Below, piece after piece: positions 1 through 9,214 of a DNA stretch of 64,000 nt (position 1 is its first letter; every line of letters begins with the position of its first letter). Both the position numbers and the translations under genes were made by a program. Location of the stretch: NCBI RefSeq assembly GCF_023161665.1, contig NZ_JALNTW010000004.1:23082-87081 (forward strand). The letters run 5' to 3'. This stretch comes from Shewanella sp. 1CM18E (GTDB taxonomy: Bacteria > Pseudomonadota > Gammaproteobacteria > Enterobacterales > Shewanellaceae). The notes beneath the pieces were generated by a model. The model did not search any database. It had not been told where the DNA came from and saw nothing but the letters and a program-made list of their open reading frames with translations.

Positions 1-522
1 TTTTGAGCCGATAAAGGCCAGTACGCAGATTAAACCTAAACCGTAGAATACATTGTCACTCAGCTTGCCCTCTGTCACCCCAAATGAATGCAGATAAGAG
101 GCACTGTCATTAGTTACCGCCAACGAGTAAACCAGCACCCAGATAACCAACATCAGGAAGTACAGCACACCAAGTGCGATGCCCCAGTTTTTACCAAGAT
201 AGTTTTCAATCACGCCAGGGTAATCGGTACACTTTTTTGACTCAGCTAAGGTATTAATAAATAGTTTTTGGAATAGATACATGGCTGGGTAGCCAATAAT
301 CGATGACAGCAAAAATACCCAAAGCCCCATCACGCCAACTTGCACTGGTAAAAACACAATACCTGCACCAATCGCCATACCAATACTCATCACTATCCAA
401 CCTAGGTCGACACTGTCGAATTTGGTTGCCTGTTGCCACTCTGTTTTGGTCATATTGGCGCGCTCATGTAGGGATTGCGCTTGGGTGCCACCACTTGGTG
501 CCCCTTGAACTACTTCACTCAT
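1..522 (-). CDS. cyuP: CyuP (YhaO) cysteine/serine importer, C-terminus cut off by window edge
   Basis: This is an inner-membrane permease of the HAAAP (hydroxy/aromatic amino acid permease) family, and only its first 174 codons lie in the window. A soluble N-terminus of about 35 residues is followed by hydrophobic helices. The segments MSIGMAIGAGIVFLPVQ, LSSIIGYPAMYLFQ and TNDSASYLHSFGVTEG match, from memory, E. coli YhaO/CyuP more closely than SdaC. The ATG at 520-522 opens a frame that stays open to base 1. It lies downstream of and codirectional with a CyuA gene, the usual partner, but a 760-bp gap and a terminator separate the two, so it probably has its own promoter. Inferred role: uptake of cysteine for desulfidation. 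Confidence 0.83.
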   Translation of the reverse strand, partial: MSEVVQGAPSGGTQAQSLHERANMTKTEWQQATKFDSVDLGWIVMSIGMAIGAGIVFLPVQVGVMGLWVFLLSSIIGYPAMYLFQKLFINTLAESKKCTDYPGVIENYLGKNWGIALGVLYFLMLVIWVLVYSLAVTNDSASYLHSFGVTEGKLSDNVFYGLGLICVLAFIGSK

Positions 523-610
523 ATATCAATTCCATTAAATTTGGCTAGAGCCACTGATATGATAAAAATTATGCTTATTTTTATGACTATTTTTATGACT
601 ATGTTTATGC

Positions 611-632
611 CCATGCTTATGAGAAAGCATGG
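611..632. other. 8-bp stem hairpin upstream of cyuP
   Basis: CCATGCTT and AAGCATGG form a perfect 8-bp stem around a 6-nt loop, about 90 bp upstream of the cyuP start, with TTTT following on the plus strand. It could be a leader hairpin or a weak terminator. No gene lies just upstream on the plus strand to need one. Confidence 0.35.
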
Positions 633-1179
633 TTTTATAGCGTTTGCTTGACCGAAGCATACTCAAGGATAGAGAGAATTTTTTTATTTAAAATGCTATC
701 AATCAGAGTGAATTTAGCAAAACATGCTCTCAATTCAGTGAATTTTTCAGATGATTTATCCGTACTGATCCAGATCAAGAGTTAATCACTTTTAACTGCC
801 CAATAGTTTGATGCCCTTCACCTTATTAGTCATTAATCTTCAGCTTACAACAGCGCAAAAATGTGATTCATTTCAATATTTTAGATTTTAACTTAGAGAG
901 GTGTAGCGCACATTTTGCCAATTAAAGTGATAGCCACTGCTAAACCAAATCTATGCGTGAGCAATATCACCCATTCATTAGCAATGACAAATAAGCATAA
1001 AAATCATACTTTTAGTGTGTTTTATCGCGCGCTTAATTTGGCAGTCGTTGAAGGAGAGTCGAAAGCCAGTACTCATACCATAATAATTATTGGTATTTTT
1101 GAATGAGATTTTAATGCTGGAAGATAATCTGGTGAGAAAATAATGTGGACAGAGGACGGAGCAAATAGCAGAAACTAAA

Positions 1180-1217
1180 AAGCCAAATCGGCGTTCAACT
1201 CAGAACCGATTTGGCTT
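1180..1217 (-). terminator. Rho-independent terminator of cyuA
   Basis: AAGCCAAATCGG and CCGATTTGGCTT make a perfect 12-bp stem around a 14-nt loop. Read on the minus strand the stem is followed by a T-rich run (TTTTAGTTTC). It lies 68 bp beyond the cyuA stop codon and implies that cyuA and cyuP are not simply cotranscribed. Confidence 0.75.
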
Positions 1218-1284
1218 ATTTATTCACTTAAACATTTGCCTTAAGCTTGCACTTAGCTTTTATTTAGCTTGAGCCAAACCTTGT

Positions 1285-2595
1285 TTATTTATGCATCATG
1301 ATCTCTAAGATCTGCACATCAGTTTGGGTCATCGCGCCATTGGCTAATGCTGCAAGGTTACGAATGGTTTGGTCAACATCATCAGCAACAATCCCTTCAG
1401 TGCCAGTAACTCGAATACCATCAATCGCCATTAAGGCCGCTTTTACCGCAGCGCCTGCCGATGACGATACTTTCATGGCACAAGCAGTTTTGGCGCCATC
1501 ACAAATCACGCCACTGACATCGCCAATCATGCTGCAAATAGCAGCGCTGACTTGCTCTATCTCGCCATCAAGCAGATAGGTAATGCCTGCAGCCGAACCC
1601 ATTGCTGCCGTGGTTGCGCCGCATAACGCTGACAGCTTGTTCTGATAGCTCTTAATATAGATAGCGGTTAGGTGCGATAGCATTAACGCGCGAATAGTTT
1701 GCTCTTCGCTCGACTTTAGAAAATCGGCACTAACAACCACAGGCATAGTTGCCGCAATACCTTGGTTGCCTGAGCCTGAGTTGCTCATGGCTGGCATCAT
1801 AGCGCCGTCCATGCGGGCATCAGACGCACCTGCGGTGCGGGTTAGCACTTCAGTGAGTAAGCCGCCTGACAATAAGCCTCGCTCTTGGTTCTTAATAAAC
1901 GTCGCACCAATTTTTAAGCCGTAGTCACCCGTTAGCCCTTCATTCGACAAGGCATCATTCAAGGTTTTTGACTGCAGAATAAAGCTGATGTCGGCTAACG
2001 GAGCATGTATCGCAAAATCATAAATATCTTGTAGCTTGGCCTCGGTAAATGGGCTGTCTTTTTTGCTCGCTTTAGTCGTTTCTACCTTTGGCGTTACTAG
2101 GCATTGCTGACCATTTTTTTCAATCGCAATAACCTTGGTATGACTGTCAGCAATGGTCACACTTGCTGATTGCTGCTGGTAATAAACCGTGACTTTAGCG
2201 TACAAGACATTAGCCACATCAGCCACACCGACTGTCACTTGATTGTTATCCAGCATTAGCTTAGCGGTTTGAACATCGTTTGCGGTGAGATTCTTTAATA
2301 CTTCAAGGCCTGCATTGCGATCGCCCGCTACCGCGCCGATTGCAGCAGCAATAGGTAGACCCACCATACCAGTGCCAGGAATGCCTACACCCATACCATT
2401 TTTCATTAAGTTTGCAGACACACTAACGTCAATCTTGATGTCCGATGAAACAATGCTGGCTTGGTCTGTTATCCCTAGCTCATCAATAGCAATAGTTGCA
2501 GCCAATGCCACTGAAATAGGCTCGGTACAGCCAAGGGCTGGTACGACATCGCGTTTAACTGTTTCAAGGAATAAAGGCCATAGGTGTTGTTTCAT
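1285..2595 (-). CDS. cyuA: L-cysteine desulfidase CyuA (YhaM, UPF0597 family)
   Basis: This 436-residue cytoplasmic protein belongs to the UPF0597/serine dehydratase-alpha-like family, whose members degrade L-cysteine to pyruvate, ammonia and sulfide using a [4Fe-4S] cluster. The signature GCTEP is at residues 22-26 (Cys23). Further cysteines in the C-terminal half (SALCGATTAAMGS, AAICSMIGDVSGVICDGAK) are where the family places its cluster ligands. Its length is normal for the family. It is divergent from an Lrp-type regulator across 217 bp and lies upstream of the CyuP permease. That arrangement matches the E. coli cyuR(decR)-controlled cyuPA cysteine-detoxification system. The gene name is by homology; activity is inferred. 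Confidence 0.85.
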   Translation of the reverse strand: MKQHLWPLFLETVKRDVVPALGCTEPISVALAATIAIDELGITDQASIVSSDIKIDVSVSANLMKNGMGVGIPGTGMVGLPIAAAIGAVAGDRNAGLEVLKNLTANDVQTAKLMLDNNQVTVGVADVANVLYAKVTVYYQQQSASVTIADSHTKVIAIEKNGQQCLVTPKVETTKASKKDSPFTEAKLQDIYDFAIHAPLADISFILQSKTLNDALSNEGLTGDYGLKIGATFIKNQERGLLSGGLLTEVLTRTAGASDARMDGAMMPAMSNSGSGNQGIAATMPVVVSADFLKSSEEQTIRALMLSHLTAIYIKSYQNKLSALCGATTAAMGSAAGITYLLDGEIEQVSAAICSMIGDVSGVICDGAKTACAMKVSSSAGAAVKAALMAIDGIRVTGTEGIVADDVDQTIRNLAALANGAMTQTDVQILEIMMHK

Positions 2596-2812
2596 CGTTC
2601 TACTCGCTTTTAGTCATCGACGCTATTGGGAATAACGTCATTGCAATCTTTGATTCATTGTAGTGGATTGACCGAAGAAATATTTTTCCATTTTTTCTAC
2701 AAATAACACATCAAAGAGAATATTTTTCTATTAAAATACATTATGAAACTATAGAGATGCTTAATTAAGCAACAATAGATAATCAATTAATAAACGCATT
2801 AGGGAGCCGCGT

Positions 2813-3292
2813 GTGGTTGAAAAAGTAAAACTGGATAAAGTCGACCGACAATTGCTCACCATGCTGCAGCACGATGTGACCTTATCGCTTAACGAGTTAG
2901 CTAAAGCCGTTAACTTAACCACCACACCTTGCTGGAAACGCTTAAAACGCTTGGAAGAAGAAGGCGTTATTAGCAAGCGCGTTGCCCTGCTCAATCCAAG
3001 TAAAATTGGCGTTGATTTCACCGCATTCGTGCAGGTTAAGACTTGCGACCATTCTCACGCTTGGTATGAAACCTTTATTGAAGCTGTGTACGCCATGCCT
3101 GAAGTGATGGAGTTTTACCGCATGGCGGGGGAATATGATTATATGATGCGGGTACAAGTTGAAGATATGGCGGCCTTTGACCACTTTTATAAGCGCTTAG
3201 TTAATCAAGTGGCAGGTCTCACCAATGTCACCTCAACCTTTGCCATGGAGTCATTGAAGTTCAGCACGGTTTTGCCTCTAAAACCTGCCTAG
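2813..3292 (+). CDS. decR: Lrp/AsnC-family regulator, probable CyuR/DecR
   Basis: This 159-residue protein has an N-terminal helix-turn-helix (about residues 5-60, with [12 protein letters not shown] and [17 protein letters not shown]) and a C-terminal RAM/AsnC ligand-binding domain. I choose the GTG at 2813 because AGGGAG lies 6 nt upstream. It is transcribed divergently from cyuA, and the family member DecR/CyuR in Enterobacteria senses cysteine and activates the desulfidase and importer genes. The shared 217-bp spacer at 2596-2812 should therefore contain its operator. Assignment to DecR rather than another Lrp paralogue rests mainly on this position. Confidence 0.82.
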   Translation: MVEKVKLDKVDRQLLTMLQHDVTLSLNELAKAVNLTTTPCWKRLKRLEEEGVISKRVALLNPSKIGVDFTAFVQVKTCDHSHAWYETFIEAVYAMPEVMEFYRMAGEYDYMMRVQVEDMAAFDHFYKRLVNQVAGLTNVTSTFAMESLKFSTVLPLKPA

Positions 3293-3332
3293 TTCGCTGA
3301 TATTCCTAGTTGTCTTCTGTAAAATCAAACAA

Positions 3333-3359
3333 AAAAGGATGCAACCTGTGCATCCTTTT
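3333..3359. terminator. Bidirectional terminator between decR and recJ
   Basis: AAAAGGATGCA and TGCATCCTTTT form an 11-bp stem with a 5-nt loop and A/T runs on both sides. It serves the converging decR and recJ transcripts. Confidence 0.85.
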
Positions 3360-3413
3360 ATTTAACTAAGTTCAGAACTAGACTATTGCCGACTAAAACC
3401 TAGTAAATCTCGC

Positions 3414-5138
3414 CTATTTAGGCTCTATCTGCTCAACCATCAACTGTAAGCTCTGATTGCCTCTAAACTCATTTACATCGAGTTTATACACCACCTGTGC
3501 ATATTGAATCGTGGCATCGGGCCAGGTCTTCAAGTCCACATTAAAGGCGATAGCATCGAGCATCACTCTGCCGCACTCGGTTTCTAGAATCAGCTTTAAA
3601 TGCTTTTCACCGACAATGCGCTGCTGCACCACTCTAAAGTAGCCATCAAATAACGGCTCTGGGAATGACTGTCCCCAAGGGCCGGCATTTCTAAGCTCAG
3701 TGGCAAGCTCCAGTTTGAACTGCTCAGGCACTAGCTCGCCGTCAGATACCAGCTCACCAGTTAATAACTCGGGTGCTAGCACTTCACGTACCGCTTTATC
3801 GTAAGCCTCAGCAAACTGGGCAAACTGCCCCGCTTGAATCGATAACCCCGCCGCCATGGCGTGACCGCCAAACTTTAAGATCATCCCCGGGTGGCGACTG
3901 TTGATTAGCTCTAACAGATCGCGCATATGCAGACCTTTAATTGAGCGTGCAGAGCCTTTAATTTCGCCCTCACCCGCTTCAGCAAAGGCAATCACTGGGC
4001 GGTGATATTTATCTTTTATCCGCGAGGCTAAAATACCGATCACCCCTTGGTGCCAGTCGGCTTGATAAATAGCGATGCCCCAAGGCAGCTCGGCTTCATT
4101 CAGTTCGATACTCTCAAGGCTTTTGAGCGCTTCTTGCTGCATATCCGCTTCAAGATCGCGTCGCTCAGCATTCAAACCATCAAGCTCTGATGCCATGCGT
4201 CTTGCTAGCATGATGTCATCGCACAGTAAGGTTTCGACTCCCAATGCCATTTCATCTAATCGCCCCGCGGCGTTTAGCCTTGGCCCTACGGCAAAACCAA
4301 AGTCAGAGGCGACAATGCGCGATGGGGTGCGTTTAGCCACTTCTAGTAAGGCTGTAATGCCCACGCGGCAGCGACCCGCTTTAACGCGCTGCAAACCCGC
4401 CTCAACTAAAATACGGTTGTTGGTATCGAGCGACACCACATCGGCTACCGTACCAAGAGCAACAATATCTAATAATTGCGCAAGATTAGGCTCGCTTATG
4501 CCCCGCTGTTGATACCAGTTACGTGCTCTTAGTTCGGCTCGAAGCGCTGACATCAGATAAAACGCTACGCCAACCCCGGCAATCGATTTGCTGGCAAACT
4601 CGCAACCATCTTGATTAGGATTCACAATTGCATCGGCATCCGGCACAGTATTGCCCGGCAAGTGATGGTCGGTAATGACCACTGTCATACCTAGAGCTTT
4701 GGCAGCGGCAACACCCTCAATAGATGATATGCCGTTATCAACGGTGATCAGCAGCTCGGCGTTTTTGCTGGCAGCAACCGCGACGATTTCGGGGCTTAAA
4801 CCGTAACCGTAATCGAATCGATTGGGAATTAAGTAATCGACCTTTTGTGCACCCATCATTCGCAGCGCAAGCACACATACGCTGGTAGAGGTAGCGCCAT
4901 CGGCGTCAAAGTCGCCCATGATAAGAATCGCTTTTTGCGCTTCTATGCCATCGGCAACAATTTTCGCTGCTTGCGCTAATCCGGCCATGGTATCTGGGCG
5001 CAGTAATTTAGCTAGGCTCAATTCACAGTCAGAGGCAGCAACACCACGACTGGCATAAATCTGTTTTAAGATTGGCGAAAACGTATCGGGAAGGTGGCTA
5101 TCATCCACTCGTGGGCGGCGTACTATCTGATGGATCAC
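3414..5138 (-). CDS. recJ: Single-stranded-DNA-specific 5'-3' exonuclease RecJ
   Basis: This 574-residue protein belongs to the DHH phosphoesterase family and degrades single-stranded DNA 5' to 3' in RecF-pathway recombination and mismatch repair. Motif I is DFDADGAT at residues 76-83 and the DHH motif (VITDHHL) is at 157-159. VDNGIS precedes it, and the DHHA1 motif is seen as KFGGHAMAAGLSI. Length is typical. It is last in the order xerD-dsbC-recJ, the same as in E. coli, but the terminator at 5203-5233 separates it from dsbC, so read-through or its own promoter must supply transcription. Confidence 0.97.
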   Translation of the reverse strand: MIHQIVRRPRVDDSHLPDTFSPILKQIYASRGVAASDCELSLAKLLRPDTMAGLAQAAKIVADGIEAQKAILIMGDFDADGATSTSVCVLALRMMGAQKVDYLIPNRFDYGYGLSPEIVAVAASKNAELLITVDNGISSIEGVAAAKALGMTVVITDHHLPGNTVPDADAIVNPNQDGCEFASKSIAGVGVAFYLMSALRAELRARNWYQQRGISEPNLAQLLDIVALGTVADVVSLDTNNRILVEAGLQRVKAGRCRVGITALLEVAKRTPSRIVASDFGFAVGPRLNAAGRLDEMALGVETLLCDDIMLARRMASELDGLNAERRDLEADMQQEALKSLESIELNEAELPWGIAIYQADWHQGVIGILASRIKDKYHRPVIAFAEAGEGEIKGSARSIKGLHMRDLLELINSRHPGMILKFGGHAMAAGLSIQAGQFAQFAEAYDKAVREVLAPELLTGELVSDGELVPEQFKLELATELRNAGPWGQSFPEPLFDGYFRVVQQRIVGEKHLKLILETECGRVMLDAIAFNVDLKTWPDATIQYAQVVYKLDVNEFRGNQSLQLMVEQIEPK

Positions 5139-5202
5139 GTGAGATTAAATCCTCAAAATTAAAAACAGTATTAGCATAACAAGACTGCCGCCAAAGGGGC
5201 AC

Positions 5203-5233
5203 AAAAAAGGTGAGCATTAGCTCACCTTTTTTT
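5203..5233 (-). terminator. Terminator downstream of dsbC
   Basis: AAAAAAGGTGAGC and GCTCACCTTTTTT pair around the loop ATTA, giving a long stem flanked by A and T tracts. It lies 20 bp past the dsbC stop codon and 65 bp before the recJ start, so it may act as an attenuator within the dsbC-recJ unit. Confidence 0.85.
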
Positions 5234-5252
5234 CGCTTAACTAAAATCGCAA

Positions 5253-5978
5253 TTACTGCTGCGATTCAAGTGTACGTAGTAACGCCTGTGGTGGCTGGTA
5301 GCCTGGGATTAAAGTACCGTCTTCTAAAATAATTGCCGGTGTACCGTTAATACCAATCGCTTGACCTAGCTCATATTGCTCTTTGATCTTCGCATCACAT
5401 GAAGCTTTTTGAACCGCTCTGCCATTTTTAGCATCGCCCATGGCTTTTAGTGGGTCTTTAGCACACCAAACTGATTCCATTTCGTCAGCATTTGCCGATG
5501 GAATACCCGCACGCGGGAACGCTAGGTAACGAACAGTAATGCCTAGGTCATTATAACCATCCATTTCGTTGTGTAGCTTACGGCAGTAACCACAGCTAAC
5601 ATCAGTAAAAATAGTCACGACGTGCTTTTCGTTTTTAGCTTTGTAAACCAACATGTTTTCTTCAAGCGGCTTCATCATGTCAACACGTGGGCCAGCCATT
5701 GCGGCTTCTGTAAGGTTCTTCATGCCTTTATCTAAGTCATAAAGGTTACCATGAAGTAATTTTGAACCGTCTTTCGTTATATAAAGAACGCCGCGGTCAG
5801 TAAAGGCTTCATAAAGCTCTGCTACTGGAGATGGCTTAATAGAAATTACGTTAACGCTAAGTGTGTCGCTGAGCTTTTGCTTTAGCGCTGCGGTATCGTC
5901 ACCGCTACTGGTTGCTGCACTAGCTGCCGGTGCAATTAACATTGCCATAATCAAAGAGAATGTGCGGGTGAACTTCAT
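5253..5978 (-). CDS. dsbC: Periplasmic thiol:disulfide isomerase DsbC
   Basis: This 241-residue secreted protein rearranges wrong disulfide bonds in periplasmic proteins and is kept reduced by DsbD. A Sec signal peptide spans about residues 1-21 (cleavage after ASA), then comes the dimerisation domain (about 25-80) and a thioredoxin-fold domain with the redox motif CGYC at 129-132 and the cis-proline loop NGTPAI near 217. A second cysteine pair, WCAKD and ASCDAK, matches the structural disulfide of DsbC. It sits between xerD and recJ as in enteric bacteria. Confidence 0.96.
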   Translation of the reverse strand: MKFTRTFSLIMAMLIAPAASAATSSGDDTAALKQKLSDTLSVNVISIKPSPVAELYEAFTDRGVLYITKDGSKLLHGNLYDLDKGMKNLTEAAMAGPRVDMMKPLEENMLVYKAKNEKHVVTIFTDVSCGYCRKLHNEMDGYNDLGITVRYLAFPRAGIPSANADEMESVWCAKDPLKAMGDAKNGRAVQKASCDAKIKEQYELGQAIGINGTPAIILEDGTLIPGYQPPQALLRTLESQQ

Positions 5979-6105
5979 GGATATTCCTACTTTTATATAA
6001 GGGTCAGACTTTTGGGTATAAATGATTAGACCTAGCTTGGAGCTGAAAAGTTACAGACTCCATCCAGTTAAAGCAAATTATTTGCTGTAACTAAATCATT
6101 CAGAC

Positions 6106-6312
6106 GTGAAACCCATCAAATATTTATCTAGAACAGAGCCTAAACGCCCTTGGCTCGGTTGGCTATTCAACAAAGTTAAAGCGCGTAATCAATTCAACTT
6201 AACCGCAGAAAATGGCCAGCAGCTAACGCTAGTGGCTATAACCAATCAATTAAAAACCAGACAAGTAACTAACCGCGAGGATGATGCTCGCTATGCAAAC
6301 TTGAAAGCCTAG
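6106..6312 (+). CDS. Small basic hypothetical protein, overlapping the 3' end of xerD
   Basis: This is a 68-codon frame starting with GTG and running against the neighbouring genes; its last 44 bases overlap the end of xerD in antisense. The product is rich in Lys and Arg with a protein-like central segment (WLGWLFNKVKARNQFNL, ENGQQLTLVAI). No good ribosome binding site precedes the GTG, and I recognise no family. It could be a real small protein in the xerD-dsbC gap or a chance open frame. Confidence 0.3.
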   Translation: MKPIKYLSRTEPKRPWLGWLFNKVKARNQFNLTAENGQQLTLVAITNQLKTRQVTNREDDARYANLKA

Positions 6313-7171
6313 CAGTGGCAACATGGGTATAAATTTGCGTGGTTGATAAGTCGCTATGGCCTAGTAGGAGCTGCACTACACGTAAGTCTGCACCATGGTT
6401 TAACAGATGGGTGGCAAATGCATGGCGTAATGTGTGCGGTGATAACTCAGTGTTAATACCAGCTCTTAAAGCGTATAGCTTAATCCGGTGCCAAAAAGTC
6501 TGCCGCGTCATCTGTTGCGCCCTTTTTGAGGGAAATAACACATCACTTTGCTTACCTTTTAATAGCTCTGCACGAGCAAACTTAAGGTAAGTTTCTAGCT
6601 CCGTTACCGCTAATTCACCTAGTGGCACTAAGCGCTCTTTACCGCCTTTACCGGTAATGCGCACTAGCCCTTGGCGCAAACTGAGTTGCTCCATGGTCAG
6701 ACCCACCAGCTCCGACACACGCAAACCTGTGGCGTACAAAAGCTCCAACATGGCTTTATCGCGGATTTCTAGCGGATCGTCATCAACCGGTTCTGCCAAC
6801 AAACGGTCGATATCTTGTTCACTCAGCGAGTCAGGCAGTTTACGCGCCAACTTTGGCGACTCGATTAACGCCATAGGGTCGGTTTCAATCTGCTTTTTAA
6901 TGACCAAGTAGCCATAAAAGCGCCTCAGGCTGCTCATCATGCGCGCGCTGCTGGTTTTAGCACTGCCTTTGTCAAAACGCTCGGCAAGATAGTCTCTTAT
7001 CTCTAATTGATCACAAGTGCGCAGTTCACCGCCTTTACGCTGCACATATCGGTCTAAATGCCGCAAGTCAGTGCGATAGGCACTTAAGGTGTTGTCACTT
7101 AGCCCCTTAGTTGACCAAAGATCATCTAAGAAAATATCAATAATGCTATCAGGCGTGTACTTATCTGACAC
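6269..7171 (-). CDS. xerD: Site-specific tyrosine recombinase XerD
   Basis: This 300-residue tyrosine recombinase resolves chromosome dimers at dif together with XerC under FtsK control. The N-terminal SAM-like DNA-binding domain spans about residues 5-95. The catalytic set is complete: R151 (ATGLRVSEL), K175 (TGKGGKER), H246 and R249 (HTLRHAFATHLL), H272 (GHSDLS) and the nucleophile Y281 (IYTHV). Those positions fit E. coli XerD with an offset of 2-3. It heads the xerD-dsbC-recJ series. Confidence 0.97.
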   Translation of the reverse strand: MSDKYTPDSIIDIFLDDLWSTKGLSDNTLSAYRTDLRHLDRYVQRKGGELRTCDQLEIRDYLAERFDKGSAKTSSARMMSSLRRFYGYLVIKKQIETDPMALIESPKLARKLPDSLSEQDIDRLLAEPVDDDPLEIRDKAMLELLYATGLRVSELVGLTMEQLSLRQGLVRITGKGGKERLVPLGELAVTELETYLKFARAELLKGKQSDVLFPSKRAQQMTRQTFWHRIKLYALRAGINTELSPHTLRHAFATHLLNHGADLRVVQLLLGHSDLSTTQIYTHVATARLSSLHSEHHPRG

Positions 7172-7196
7172 TTCTCATTCCTTTTACTTTAAAAGA

Positions 7197-7240
7197 AGTC
7201 CCTAGCTCCTAGGACCAGCTTTTCCTAGCCCCTTCTTCTA
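7197..7240. repeat. CTAG-rich heptamer-type intergenic repeat, copy 1
   Basis: The segment contains CCTAGCTCCTAGGACC and a second TTTTCCTAGCC. It resembles the heptamer repeats at 47146-47165 and 49676-49806. It lies between the brnQ terminator and the xerD start. Confidence 0.45.
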
Positions 7241-7254
7241 AACCTTGTTTAAAC

Positions 7255-7284
7255 AAAAAGGCGATGATTCAATGAATCATCGCC
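7255..7284 (-). terminator. Terminator of brnQ
   Basis: GGCGATGATTC and GAATCATCGCC form an 11-bp stem with the loop AAT. On the minus strand it is followed by TTTTTGTTT. It lies 68 bp past the brnQ stop codon. Confidence 0.85.
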
Positions 7285-7351
7285 TCAATATTATGCCATT
7301 GCGTTATGGTTCGCTATCTTAATCAAACCAGCAATTAGGCTATATCAGTTT

Positions 7352-8695
7352 CTAGCTAGCAGCTACTGGCTGACTTGGTTTCTTCGCCATTAGACAAGCA
7401 ATAATCACGATAGCAGTTGGTAATAACCACGCCATGCCTTCGTTATGCAGTGGCATAAAGTTAAAGAAGCTTACATCCACTTTAGCGGCTTTAAAGCCAT
7501 CAACGATACCAAAGAACAATGCAACACTTAGTACAATGCGGTGCGCCATCTTAGGGTGTGCAAAACGTTCAGTTAAGAAAGTTACCGCTACTAATGCAAT
7601 CGCAACAGGGTAAACAGTCATTAGCACTGGAACACTAATGTCGATTAACTGCGCCAAACCTACGTTAGCAACCGTTGCACAAACAACACTAACTAATACC
7701 ACAAAACGGCGGTATGAAACTTTAGGTACTAGCTCGTTAAAATACTCACCACAAGCACTGATTAGGCCAACAGATGTAGTTAAACAAGCAAGGGTTACCA
7801 CTGATGACAACAAGATCATGCCACTTGCGCCAAACTTAGCAATTACGTAATTAGTTAAAATTACGCCACCGTTTTCAGCGCCTGTCGCTAAATCACCCGC
7901 TGTAGCACCTAAGAAAAATAGTGAAACATAAACAAAGGCTAGACCTGCAGCAGCAATTAAAGCCGCTTTGATCAGATACTTAGTTTGCGCAGCAGGTTCG
8001 CTAATACCTTTTTTACGTAGAATATCGATAATTAGGATACCGAAAATCAACGATGCCAAGGTGTCCATGGTGTTGTAGCCTTCCAAGATACCTTTTGTTA
8101 GCGGATTAGTTTGGTAGTCGCCAACTGCAGCGCCAATGTCGCTACCTGGGATCACAATCACAGAGATTGCTAGACCGACTAATAATAAAATCAAGATTGG
8201 TGTTAGTACTTTACCCACGCTATCTAGAAGCTTGCCAGGGAATAGAGCAAGCACCATTGAAAGGCCGAAAAACCCTAACGTATAAAATAGTTGAGTGATA
8301 TTAAACGTTAAGCCAGCGATCATAAATGAGGCTGTCGTGTCTTCTAGGAAAGGTTTAAAACCGACTTCATAAGCAACTAGGCCAGTTCTTGGTGCCGCAA
8401 ATGCAGGCCCTATAATAATGAAGATCGACACTGCTAATGCAGTTGCAGCGATGGGAGGCAGCAGTTGCATAATTTTGCCGTTCGCTTTAGCGACAGCAAT
8501 AAGAGTGATCAGTGGTAAACCGACAGCTGTAATTAAAAAGCCAAACATGGCAAGAGTGATGTTTTCACCAGCTAAAAAGCCAGCCAAAGGCGGGAAAATT
8601 AGGTTACCTGCGCCCAAAAAGAACGCGAAGGTCATAAACCCTAACCCTAACGTATCTGCGATACTCAACTGATTGTTTTGCACTTTATTCCCCAT
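7352..8695 (-). CDS. brnQ: Branched-chain amino acid:cation symporter BrnQ (LIVCS family)
   Basis: This 447-residue inner-membrane protein has about 12 hydrophobic helices and imports leucine, isoleucine and valine with a cation. The N-terminal signature LGLGFMTFAFFLGAGNLIFPP is shared by the family, as is the later segment GYNTMDTLASLIFGILII. Length is normal. It is a single-gene unit with its own terminator and a long upstream region. Confidence 0.93.
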   Translation of the reverse strand: MGNKVQNNQLSIADTLGLGFMTFAFFLGAGNLIFPPLAGFLAGENITLAMFGFLITAVGLPLITLIAVAKANGKIMQLLPPIAATALAVSIFIIIGPAFAAPRTGLVAYEVGFKPFLEDTTASFMIAGLTFNITQLFYTLGFFGLSMVLALFPGKLLDSVGKVLTPILILLLVGLAISVIVIPGSDIGAAVGDYQTNPLTKGILEGYNTMDTLASLIFGILIIDILRKKGISEPAAQTKYLIKAALIAAAGLAFVYVSLFFLGATAGDLATGAENGGVILTNYVIAKFGASGMILLSSVVTLACLTTSVGLISACGEYFNELVPKVSYRRFVVLVSVVCATVANVGLAQLIDISVPVLMTVYPVAIALVAVTFLTERFAHPKMAHRIVLSVALFFGIVDGFKAAKVDVSFFNFMPLHNEGMAWLLPTAIVIIACLMAKKPSQPVAAS

Positions 8696-9214
8696 CTAGA
8701 TTTTATTTAGTTAACTATTTAATGCCATCACGCCTCAGCGGCACCACATTAGGATGACAACAAAAAAACGTGTAATTATTACTTTACATGGTTCCGTGGT
8801 AAATACGGCCGATTCTTGGCGAGTTTTTGAACAGCAGCGGAAGATACTAACGCTAAAATTGCTTGAAAACTGGTTTACCGTCTCTAAAACTGGGCTTTTA
8901 CCCAGCAAAGAGAGCATACTATTAGCAGAGTAAAACCTAATAAACAAGCAAGCATGCGGAATAAAGCGCGATCTCGATACAAGGCGCAACCCTATATTAA
9001 CAATGCATTTTCATAACTTACATTCACCCTATTAGCCCACACAACACGACACATCTGCTTTAATAGCCAGCAAGCACTATAAAGCTAGTAACCACTTACC
9101 ATCAGCAAGGTAAAATCTGCGGCTAATAGTTAACAACTTCTGATAATTTGCTAATTTCAGCCTCGGCTTGTTTAGCGTACAATTACGCGAATTTCTCTAA
9201 TAAACCTTTTCTAG
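8696..9214. other. Intergenic region between divergent brnQ and trmN6
   Basis: This 519-bp, AT-rich region should hold the promoters for both divergent genes. An open frame on the minus strand at 8735-8989 lacks a ribosome binding site and a protein-like composition, so I do not call it. No repeat or RNA structure stands out. Confidence 0.4.

Larger units (their letters stand above)
523..1284. other. Long intergenic region between cyuP and cyuA
   Basis: This 762-bp, AT-rich gap holds no convincing gene. A small open frame at 915-1106 has no ribosome binding site. At about 574-606 there is a short imperfect direct repeat (TTTTTATGACTA twice), followed by a hairpin. The cyuA terminator lies at the right end. 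The cyuP promoter should lie in the left part, but no clear -35/-10 pair is obvious. Confidence 0.5.

Noticed and set aside
915..1106. 63-codon frame in the cyuP-cyuA gap
   Set aside because: No ribosome binding site, no recognisable family, and the region is AT-rich intergenic DNA.
4075..4512. 145-codon frame on the plus strand within recJ
   Set aside because: It lies wholly antisense to a clear recJ reading frame and shows no family match.
8735..8989. 84-codon frame between brnQ and trmN6
   Set aside because: No start signal and unlikely composition; it fills a promoter region.
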